Assembly (NCBI RefSeq): GCF_009795715.1
Contig: NZ_WTCR01000005.1
Span: 248,001-312,000 of the forward strand
DNA: 64,000 nt
Source: Labilibaculum euxinicum
Lineage (GTDB): Bacteria > Bacteroidota > Bacteroidia > Bacteroidales > Marinifilaceae
Reading direction: 5' to 3'
Shown here: positions 35,893-43,193 of the stretch, one piece after another
Numbering within the stretch: the stretch's first letter is position 1
How the letters are laid out: the number at the start of each line of letters is the position of its first letter
Notes under the pieces: generated by a model
The model's input: the letters and a program-made list of their open reading frames with translations, nothing else
The model's database searches: none
Told to the model about the DNA's origin: nothing
Made by a program: the position numbers and the translations under genes

Positions 35893-36552
35893 TTGAATAA
35901 TTTGCGCCTGGTAATTCTCCTTGGGCTGATCTTTCTTATGCTTTTTGGCAAGTCAAACAATGCCATTTCTCAGCAATTAGTAGAAGCAGACACTGTAGCG
36001 GTAGAATCAATTGTTAAAGTTCATTCTCCGCATAAAGCAACCATGTACTCTGTTATATTTCCTGGTTTAGGACAAGCCTACAACAAGAAGTACTGGAAAA
36101 TACCTATTCTATACTTAGGAATTGGCTTGGATATTTACGCAATTAACTGGAATACAAAAAATTATAAAAAATACAAAAGTGGCTTTAAAGATTTTTCTGA
36201 ATTTTACGATTGGAAAACTCTCTCTGCAGAAGAAAAACTTGTGACCGAAAAACCTACTGCAGACAGCTATCAGAAAATTCTGGAAAATGATTGGGATACC
36301 ACAACAACATCCTATGATACCTGGTTTAAAACCACTTTACAAAATGGTAAAGACTCTTATAAGCACGATCGCGATCTTAGCTATATCATTTTGGTCGGAG
36401 TTTACGTACTAAATATTGTTGATGCTGCGGTTGATGCACATTTTACCAATTTTAATGTGAACAATGACTTGACTATTAAAGTAGAACCTGCAGTTAGTTA
36501 TTCTGCTTTTTCGGGCAATTCTATTGGCTTTAGATGCCAAATTACCTTTTAA
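35893..36552 (+). CDS. DUF5683 domain membrane-associated protein
   Basis: This 219-residue protein uses a TTG start at 35893 (MNNLRLVILLGLIFLMLFGK), needed to include the signal sequence. The conserved core (ATMYSVIFPGLGQAYNKKYW, KIPILYLGIGLDIYA) marks DUF5683, a Bacteroidota family found between parB and a lytic transglycosylase. A later hydrophobic segment (YIILVGVYVLNIVDAAVDAH) is conserved too. It is 28 bases after parB and 6 bases before the transglycosylase, so it is an operon member. The function is unknown; the context suggests a role at the envelope during division. Confidence 0.8.
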   Translation: MNNLRLVILLGLIFLMLFGKSNNAISQQLVEADTVAVESIVKVHSPHKATMYSVIFPGLGQAYNKKYWKIPILYLGIGLDIYAINWNTKNYKKYKSGFKDFSEFYDWKTLSAEEKLVTEKPTADSYQKILENDWDTTTTSYDTWFKTTLQNGKDSYKHDRDLSYIILVGVYVLNIVDAAVDAHFTNFNVNNDLTIKVEPAVSYSAFSGNSIGFRCQITF

Positions 36553-36558
36553 AAAACA

Positions 36559-38265
36559 ATGATGAAAAGAAAACAATATATTTTACCCCTTATTTTTTTA
36601 GGGACAGCATTTGCTTGCGGCACCATCAAACCGGCAGGTCCAGAACAAACACTCAAGACAGAATCTGAAATTAAACAAGTAACTCTTTCTGAAATTGACA
36701 CCTTATCGAAAGTTGCAGAAAATGTAATTGAGGAAACTGAAAAGGACTCTTTGGATTTTCTGAAAATTAATCCTGTTGATGTTCGCTGGGATTTAAATGA
36801 CAGTATCAATACAACTTTCTCAAACAACTTAGACAGTCTGCTTTATTCGTGGTACGCAAAAAACACGTTTAAAACAAAAAAATACAATCAGGGCTCTATT
36901 TCGGTTCAAACAGAAAAAATTCCAGATTCCGTTTATATCAAACGATTGGAACAAATTCCTTCTTTAATCGATTTATCCTACAATAAAATCGTTCGAAACT
37001 ACATTGAACTATATTCGCAAAAAAGAAGATCTCAGGTAGAAATGATGATGGGATTGTCGGAATACTACTTCCCGATTATCGAAGAGATTTTGGACAAAGA
37101 AGGCCTGCCTCAGGAATTAAAATACTTACCCATCATCGAATCGGCTTTGAATCCAAAAGCACTATCCAGAGCCGGAGCTAGTGGTTTATGGCAATTTATG
37201 TATGGAACCGGGCGAATGTATAAGCTTGACATTAATACTTTTATTGATGAGCGAAGAGATCCTGTAAAAGCCAGTTATGCGGCAGTAAAATATTTGAAGG
37301 ATATGTACCGGGTTTACGGAAATTGGCATTTGGTAATTGCTGCTTACAACTGTGGACCGGGTAATGTGAATAAAGCAATCAGACGAAGTGGCGGTAAGAA
37401 AAACTATTGGGATATCTATTTTCATTTACCAAAAGAAACAAGAGGATATGTACCTGCATTTATAGCCGCTCTTTATACTTTTAATTATCACAAAGAGCAT
37501 CAGTTATTCCCGCAGCCATCTAATTTACCCGTTGCATGCGACACGCTGCTAATTAATGAACAACTTCACTTTGATCAGGTCGCTAATGTAATCAACATTT
37601 CAAAAGAACAATTAAGAGAATTAAACCCTCAATACAGAGCAGATATTATTCCTGCAAGTAAAAACGGCTACGCATTAAAAATACCACTGCAATACACAGC
37701 AAAATTTATCGATAATCAAGACTCCATTTTTGCTTACAAAAAGGAGTATTATTTTAGCATGAAAGATAAGGTGGTAAATCCCAATGACCGTTACCAAAAG
37801 TTTGCCCATGTTACTCCAAAGAATAAAGCTAAGGTGTATTACAAAGTAAAATCGGGTGATGCTATAGGACTTATTGCTTCCTGGTTTCATGTTCGAACGT
37901 CGGATCTTAGATATTGGAATAACGTAAGAAGAAACTTAATTAAAGTTGGCCAAAAACTAGTGCTGTATGTCCCTAAAGGAAAAGAATCCTATTATAATAG
38001 CTTCAATACAATGAGTTACAGTCAAAAACAAGCTACATTAGGAAAAACAGTTGCATCAACAACACAAACCACAGCGAAATCAACTTCAACTGCTAACAGT
38101 AACGGATCATACATTTACTATACAGTGAAAAGAGGTGACAACTTCTGGACTATTGCCAAGAAATTTCCGGGCATTTCCAACTCCGACATTATGAAAATTA
38201 ATAATATAAAAGATGATGGAAGTCTTAAGGTGGGGCAAAAATTAAAGATTCAACCCAAAAGCTAA
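36559..38265 (+). CDS. lytic murein transglycosylase with LysM domains (MltD type)
   Basis: This 568-residue lipoprotein (signal ending LGTAFAC) cleaves peptidoglycan glycan strands from the outer membrane side. The SLT domain spans about residues 185-310: catalytic Glu in YLPIIESALNPKALS, then GASGLWQFMYGTGR and VIAAYNCGPGNVNKAI. Three LysM units follow: a weaker one near 335-380, then VYYKVKSGDAIGLIASWF near 430, and YYTVKRGDNFWTIAKKF near 520. A serine/threonine-rich linker sits before the last. It ends the parAB operon and is followed by a terminator. Confidence 0.92.
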   Translation: MMKRKQYILPLIFLGTAFACGTIKPAGPEQTLKTESEIKQVTLSEIDTLSKVAENVIEETEKDSLDFLKINPVDVRWDLNDSINTTFSNNLDSLLYSWYAKNTFKTKKYNQGSISVQTEKIPDSVYIKRLEQIPSLIDLSYNKIVRNYIELYSQKRRSQVEMMMGLSEYYFPIIEEILDKEGLPQELKYLPIIESALNPKALSRAGASGLWQFMYGTGRMYKLDINTFIDERRDPVKASYAAVKYLKDMYRVYGNWHLVIAAYNCGPGNVNKAIRRSGGKKNYWDIYFHLPKETRGYVPAFIAALYTFNYHKEHQLFPQPSNLPVACDTLLINEQLHFDQVANVINISKEQLRELNPQYRADIIPASKNGYALKIPLQYTAKFIDNQDSIFAYKKEYYFSMKDKVVNPNDRYQKFAHVTPKNKAKVYYKVKSGDAIGLIASWFHVRTSDLRYWNNVRRNLIKVGQKLVLYVPKGKESYYNSFNTMSYSQKQATLGKTVASTTQTTAKSTSTANSNGSYIYYTVKRGDNFWTIAKKFPGISNSDIMKINNIKDDGSLKVGQKLKIQPKS

Positions 38266-38290
38266 AAATTAATCCAATTAAAACAATATA

Positions 38291-38320
38291 AAAAAAACGA
38301 AGTAATTGCTTCGTTTTTTT
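38291..38320. terminator. terminator after the parAB-mltD operon
   Basis: AAAAAAACGAAG and CTTCGTTTTTTT are perfect complements around TAATTG (38303-38308). Confidence 0.9.
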
Positions 38321-38643
38321 TATGCTATATTATTAACAATACTAAATGTTTTATTAACAACGATTAGATGTCTTTATTTTAATTCCTTTTAAATAACACT
38401 AATAAAAAGTGCTGTACATCCATATTTTACAGACCAACAACATTTTTACTATAACAAAAAATCCAAACATTAATCAAAAAATTTTGATCGGAATGGAATA
38501 TATAATTAAATTGCAATTAATAAATAAAATCAGGCTCAACCTGATTCATTTATCCCGATTTATTGATATGCTAATAAGCTTCTGGTATATTCTTTCCCGG
38601 AATTGCCAGAAGCCGGGATAAAACAACTCTTCCTACACCCGTT
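38321..38643. other. 323-base convergent spacer with overlapping hairpins
   Basis: No gene is supported. It contains AATCAGG-CTCAA-CCTGATT at 38528-38546. It also has two mutually exclusive stems: GCTTCTGG/CCAGAAGC (38578-38585 and 38606-38613) and TCCCGG/CCGGGA (38595-38600 and 38613-38618). These lie just beyond the gldG stop and may help end the gld transcript. Confidence 0.45.
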
Positions 38644-40158
38644 CTACTTTATAAAACCAGGTTTCATTCTTTTAGTTCTCTTCCTTCGTCTTCTTTCAAA
38701 ACGGAACAAACCATATGCAATTATTAGCACAAGGGGAAGTAAAAAATTAAGATACTTCAAAAAGAAAACTCTGGCATCGGTAATTTCTTTTATTGGGCGT
38801 GAAGAAACGCCTTTTGTTCTTAGCGACATCAATCCGGTATCATCACTTAGCCAATCTACCGCATTCGCTAAAAAATTAATATTATCTCTCTGAATTGCAA
38901 TTTTACTGGCACCTAAACCATTTACAATAAAATTTCCATCACCTACAACACAAATTCGCGCTTCTTTTTCACCACCCATATTTCCTCTTATTGTTGCCGC
39001 AACGGTTAAATCCGGATAAAGAAAATCCTGCGCACGCCATATTCTTCCAATATTAAAACTAATTGGTGCTTTTAATTTCCCCGAAATGTCGGATGTAAAG
39101 GCAAGTGGCTGATAATTCATCGTACTATCACCCATGAAACTAATTGGGCTTGCAAACTGCAACACAACTGTTTCTATACCATCTGTAATAGTATGGTTTG
39201 AAAATTTTGATATCACAGGTAAAAAAGGAAAATTAATTTGCTGTGGATAGGAAAAATATCCTTGCTGCTGAACTGTTACGGTTCCACATTTTTTATCAAC
39301 AATAAAAGAATCATCTACATATAAGCCTTTGGTTTGCAACCATGTTTCCAAACCGGTATTCACCGAAACACCAATTCCATCATTCAACATGCCGTTTACC
39401 CGCTCGATAGCTATAAATAGATTCCCTCCGCCAGCTAAATATTTATCCAGTCGTGATAATTGTGTTGATGAAATGGTTGCCATGGGCCCAATTAACATCA
39501 AAGACTTGTATTCCGAAAGATCAGGCTCAGATAACAAATGAATCTGCTTAACATCGTACAAAACGGATAATTCAGCAATGGCCTGTTCCAATTTTCCAAG
39601 TGCAGGCTCACCGTGTCCAACAATGTAGCCAATTTTAGGTTTATCCTTAATAGTTAGTCTTTTAATTAAGGTAGACAAAGTATATTCCATAACTATTCCA
39701 GGTTTAATTAATGGAATAATTTCTGACTTATCTCCAACTTGAATAGACATTCCCAAAAAGATCCTTTGCACTTTAATCTGATCCTTTTCCCGAACTTCCA
39801 ACGGCACCGGATTGATCCCAGCCTCGATGGCCTCTTGCTCCAACTCCTCATTCGCATTGGGGTTGATAAATTCAAAATCAATTTTCTTCTTACTGTAATT
39901 ATTATATTCTGTTAAAAGATTTTTCAGATCCTGTACCGTCCTGTTAACGTCCGGAGGTAGATTATCAGACACATACAAAGTTATTATAATAGGTGTCTCC
40001 ACCTCTCTTAAAATGCGTTTGGTTGAACGATCCAATGTATATCTCTTATCCTCGGTAAAATCAGCTCGAAAGAAAAAAACCGAAGAAATAAAATTCAGGA
40101 TAATTAAAATCCCTGCTACAACTAAGCTGCTATATATTATATTTTTTCTTTTAGTCAT
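38644..40158 (-). CDS. gldG: gliding motility ABC transporter protein GldG
   Basis: This 504-residue protein has a single N-terminal membrane helix (IIYSSLVVAGILIILNFISS), a large extracytoplasmic domain, and a C-terminal helix (YLNFLLPLVLIIAYGLFRF) with a basic tail. The ordered motifs FTEDKRYTLDRSTKRILREV, FEFINPN, KPKIGYIVGHGEPALGKLEQ and LMLIGPMATISSTQLSRL are those of the ABC-type auxiliary protein GldG (PF09822). GldG works with GldA and GldF in gliding motility. It lies 10 bases after gldF at the end of the operon. Confidence 0.9.
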   Translation of the reverse strand: MTKRKNIIYSSLVVAGILIILNFISSVFFFRADFTEDKRYTLDRSTKRILREVETPIIITLYVSDNLPPDVNRTVQDLKNLLTEYNNYSKKKIDFEFINPNANEELEQEAIEAGINPVPLEVREKDQIKVQRIFLGMSIQVGDKSEIIPLIKPGIVMEYTLSTLIKRLTIKDKPKIGYIVGHGEPALGKLEQAIAELSVLYDVKQIHLLSEPDLSEYKSLMLIGPMATISSTQLSRLDKYLAGGGNLFIAIERVNGMLNDGIGVSVNTGLETWLQTKGLYVDDSFIVDKKCGTVTVQQQGYFSYPQQINFPFLPVISKFSNHTITDGIETVVLQFASPISFMGDSTMNYQPLAFTSDISGKLKAPISFNIGRIWRAQDFLYPDLTVAATIRGNMGGEKEARICVVGDGNFIVNGLGASKIAIQRDNINFLANAVDWLSDDTGLMSLRTKGVSSRPIKEITDARVFFLKYLNFLLPLVLIIAYGLFRFERRRRKRTKRMKPGFIK

Positions 40159-40168
40159 AAATCAGGAT

Positions 40169-40888
40169 TTACAGATTACGATTTGATAAAATCATTTTTG
40201 ACGTAAAAAGACAGAAAAACACAAGAGAGAAAAAATAAATCAGATCTTTTGTATCAACAACACCTCTTGAAATCGATTCGAAATGAGTTGAAAGACTCAA
40301 ATAACTAAAGAAACTCCCAATGAGACCTACAAAGTTAGAAGCCAACACATCAAAAATAATGTGAAAAAAAATACCTATTGACAAGGCTGCTAAAGATGCA
40401 ATTATTGGATTGGAAGCAATACAGGAGGCAAGCAATCCAATACTAATATAAACCATACTCATAAGCAATAAGCCCACGTATCCCAACAAAATTGCCGAAT
40501 GATCTACCGGACCAATTGCCCATAAAGTGAAATAATAAATTACTGTCGGAGCCAGTGCTATTGCAATTAACAGTAAAGTGGATAAAAACTTACCAAAAAT
40601 TAATTGCCAATCGCTAACGGGTTTAGTAAGAAGGAGCTCAAGTGTTCCTGCCTTTAATTCCCCGGCAATTGAACGCATAGTAAGAGCCGGAATAAAAATA
40701 AACAAACTCCAGTATGCAACAGTAAAAAATGTATTGAGATTAGCTTGCCCTACAAAAAAGACATCAGCCCCGTAAATCCATGTAAAAAAACCACTAAATC
40801 CTAAAAAAATAACGATCAATACATAAGCTGTTAATGAATCAAAAAAAGTGCTTAGCTCTCGGCTGGCAATGTGCAAAATCTGTTTCAT
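40169..40888 (-). CDS. gldF: gliding motility ABC transporter permease GldF
   Basis: This 239-residue membrane protein has six helices of the ABC-2 permease type. Landmarks are the cytoplasmic start KQILHIASRELSTFFDSLTA, the conserved FIFIPALTMRSIAGELKAGT, and LELLLTKPVSDWQLIFGKFL. With GldA and GldG it forms a transporter needed for gliding in Flavobacteria. The three genes are spaced by 6 and 10 bases, so they form one operon. Confidence 0.9.
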   Translation of the reverse strand: MKQILHIASRELSTFFDSLTAYVLIVIFLGFSGFFTWIYGADVFFVGQANLNTFFTVAYWSLFIFIPALTMRSIAGELKAGTLELLLTKPVSDWQLIFGKFLSTLLLIAIALAPTVIYYFTLWAIGPVDHSAILLGYVGLLLMSMVYISIGLLASCIASNPIIASLAALSIGIFFHIIFDVLASNFVGLIGSFFSYLSLSTHFESISRGVVDTKDLIYFFSLVFFCLFTSKMILSNRNL

Positions 40889-40894
40889 AAAGAT

Positions 40895-41824
40895 CTAATG
40901 AAGGGTTAATATCCGAAATATATCCTCCAGTTTTTTTTCTGTAGGGGTCAGCTCAGTAATGTAATAATTATTTCGAACACAAGTATCAAATATTGCTTTA
41001 ACTGATGTTGTATTGGGCAAAGACTGGATCTCAAACAATTGTTTATCAACATCAATAATATCAATAGAATCGATGGTTTCAATCTCAAATAAGGACTCAA
41101 AGATGTGATCAATATCACCTCCTTGCACTCCCAATTTCAGAATTTCATTTCCCTGGGCCTGCTTCCTTAATTCTGCAGCGGTTCCGTCCACAACAATTCT
41201 ACCATTATTAATGATTAAAATACGATCGCAGGTGGCTTCAACCTCAGCTAAAATATGAGAACTTAAGATAACCGTTTTTTCCTTTCCAATACGCTTAATA
41301 AGCTCCCGAATCTCAACAATCTGATTTGGATCAAGTCCTGTTGTCGGCTCATCAAGAATTAAGATATCCGGATCATGAATTAAAGCCTGCGCCAACCCTA
41401 CTCTTTGCTGATAACCTTTTGACAGCTCACCAATTAATTTGTGTTTCTCCCCCTCTAAACCACATGTCCGAATCATATCCAATATCCTTTCAGGAATAAG
41501 ATATTTAGGTATCCCATGAATTTTCGCAATGAATTCCAGAAAATCGATAATGTTCATTTCCTGATACAATGGATTATTTTCGGCCAGATATCCAATATTT
41601 TTCTTTATGATTTCGGGATGATCATGAATAGAGTAACCACCAACCAATATGTCTCCTTCTTCAGGTTTAATAAAACATGCCATTGCTTTCATGGTAGTGG
41701 TTTTTCCTGCTCCGTTAGGACCCAAAAAACCTAAAACCTCTCCTGCTTTCACACGAAAAGATACATTATCAACAGCCTTTTGAGGACCATATCTTTTGGT
41801 AAGATGTTCAACAACAATATCCAT
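40895..41824 (-). CDS. gldA: gliding motility ABC transporter ATPase GldA
   Basis: This 309-residue ATP-binding subunit has Walker A GFLGPNGAGKTTTMKAM, the ABC signature LSKGYQQRVGLAQALIHDPD, Walker B ILILDEPTTGLDPNQ and the switch histidine ILSSHILAEVE. The C-terminal 90 residues form the regulatory extension typical of GldA/ABC-2 exporters. It is the first gene of gldA-gldF-gldG and has its own candidate promoter. In Flavobacterium, gldA is separate from gldFG, so the contiguous order is worth noting. Confidence 0.9.
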   Translation of the reverse strand: MDIVVEHLTKRYGPQKAVDNVSFRVKAGEVLGFLGPNGAGKTTTMKAMACFIKPEEGDILVGGYSIHDHPEIIKKNIGYLAENNPLYQEMNIIDFLEFIAKIHGIPKYLIPERILDMIRTCGLEGEKHKLIGELSKGYQQRVGLAQALIHDPDILILDEPTTGLDPNQIVEIRELIKRIGKEKTVILSSHILAEVEATCDRILIINNGRIVVDGTAAELRKQAQGNEILKLGVQGGDIDHIFESLFEIETIDSIDIIDVDKQLFEIQSLPNTTSVKAIFDTCVRNNYYITELTPTEKKLEDIFRILTLH

Positions 41825-41849
41825 ATACGAAAAATCTAATTGTATCTAA

Positions 41850-41878
41850 CAAATTTAGAAAAAAGCCCATCTATCCAA
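41850..41878 (-). promoter_or_regulatory. candidate gldA-gldF-gldG promoter
   Basis: On the minus strand, TTG (41876-41878), 18 bases, TAAATTTG (41850-41857), with a leader of about 20 bases. Confidence 0.45.
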
Positions 41879-41961
41879 CTGAACTGTTAGCGATTTAACA
41901 ATTATTAACAGTAAATAATCAGATGTGATTGCGCTCTTCTCTATCGTATACTTAAAATAAG

Positions 41962-41969
41962 TATTTTTG
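41962..41969 (+). promoter_or_regulatory. candidate -7 box of the HAD phosphatase gene
   Basis: TATTTTTG, 23 bases before the ATG at 41993. No suitably spaced -33 match. Confidence 0.3.
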
Positions 41970-41992
41970 CAAGCTAAATGTAAAATGTAACT

Positions 41993-42646
41993 ATGATTAA
42001 AGCAGTAATTTTTGATATGGATGGTCTTTTGATAAATTCCGAACCATTCTGGCAGGAGAGTGAAACAAAAGTATTCTCTTCACTTGGACTTGATGTTAAC
42101 AATAAAATGTTTGAACAGTTCATGGGAAAAAGAATAGACGAGGTAGTTGAAGTGATGTATAAAATGACGCCCTGGAATCATGTTTCGAAAGAGAAAGTTA
42201 CAGAAGATATTGTTGAAAATGTTATTCGTTTGGTATTGGAAAAAGGAGCTTGTTTGGATGGCGTGAATAAAACTCTGGAGAATTTACAGCAGGCTTCCTT
42301 TAAAATTGGACTTGCCTCATCCTCGAAAATGAAAATTATCTCAGCTGTTTTGGAAAAACTACAACTTCAAGATTATTTCGAAGTGATTCATTCGGCCGAA
42401 TTTGAAAAGTATGGAAAACCACATCCACAGGTTTTTATAACAACAGCGGAATTACTCGGCATTCACCCTTCAGAATGTTTAGTTTTCGAAGATTCTTTAA
42501 ATGGTGTAATCTCTGCTCTTGCTGCAGGTATGAAATGCATTGCAGTTCCTGAGAAAGATGCCTATAATCTTGACAAGTTTATAATCGCAAATAAAGTTCT
42601 TGGTAGTTTGAATGATTTTGAAATTCCTCAACTTACGGATTTATAA
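41993..42646 (+). CDS. HAD-superfamily sugar phosphatase (beta-phosphoglucomutase-like)
   Basis: This 217-residue protein has the HAD nucleophile motif VIFDMDGLLINSEPFWQE, motif II ASSSK, and motif III/IV (KPHPQVF, then CLVFEDSLNGVISALAAGM). Motif order and length match the hexitol/2-deoxyglucose-6-phosphate phosphatases of the YniC type. The cap is the small helical type. Its 3' end overlaps the convergent shikimate kinase gene by 14 bases. Substrate specificity cannot be fixed from sequence. Confidence 0.82.
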   Translation: MIKAVIFDMDGLLINSEPFWQESETKVFSSLGLDVNNKMFEQFMGKRIDEVVEVMYKMTPWNHVSKEKVTEDIVENVIRLVLEKGACLDGVNKTLENLQQASFKIGLASSSKMKIISAVLEKLQLQDYFEVIHSAEFEKYGKPHPQVFITTAELLGIHPSECLVFEDSLNGVISALAAGMKCIAVPEKDAYNLDKFIIANKVLGSLNDFEIPQLTDL

Positions 42647-43145
42647 TTGGATCCAGAATTACGATAAAGTCTTCTAATTCCAGGTTACCAGAGACCATTT
42701 TATACTGTGCCTTTTCATAAAAAGGCATTCTGGTCTTTAAATGGCTTACTATGTAGTCCAGAAGTTCATCCTGAGAAAAATTTTTCACTAAAGGACGCTC
42801 GGTATCTGAGTTCGTAATTCGCTCCCGAAGCAACGAAGGACTGCATTCGATAAACAAAGTAACCCCCAAGCGATTCATCTCCTCCATGTTGTTGTTGAAA
42901 CATGGAGCTCCGCCTCCGGTAGCTACAATAAGATTTTCTGTATCAGAAATTGACTTCAATGCATCATGTTCCCGTTGCCGAAAACCTGATTCTCCGAATT
43001 TTTCGAAAATTTCCGGGATCGTTAAATTCTCTCTCTTTTCAATCAGAGTATCAAGATCAGCAAATCGAAAACCATAATGAGCCGCAATCATTTTACCCCA
43101 GCGTGATTTACCACAGCCCATATATCCAATCAAAAAAATCTTCAT
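42633..43145 (-). CDS. aroK: shikimate kinase
   Basis: This 170-residue cytoplasmic enzyme phosphorylates shikimate in aromatic amino acid synthesis. It has P-loop FLIGYMGCGKSRWGKMIA, the shikimate-binding FADLDTLIEKRENLTIPEIF, GESGFRQREHDAL, and ATGGGAPCFN. The lid-region arginines are in ERITNSDTERPL. It lies 48 bases downstream of parC on the same strand. The convergent HAD gene overlaps its end. Confidence 0.93.
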   Translation of the reverse strand: MKIFLIGYMGCGKSRWGKMIAAHYGFRFADLDTLIEKRENLTIPEIFEKFGESGFRQREHDALKSISDTENLIVATGGGAPCFNNNMEEMNRLGVTLFIECSPSLLRERITNSDTERPLVKNFSQDELLDYIVSHLKTRMPFYEKAQYKMVSGNLELEDFIVILDPIINP

Positions 43146-43193
43146 TGCAAAATTTTAAATAAATCAAGGAATAAGAATTCGCTGAAAAGAAAA

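Noticed and set aside
38409-38621. Plus-strand 70-codon frame
   Set aside because: AT-rich composition-driven frame in a convergent spacer with hairpins; no conserved features.
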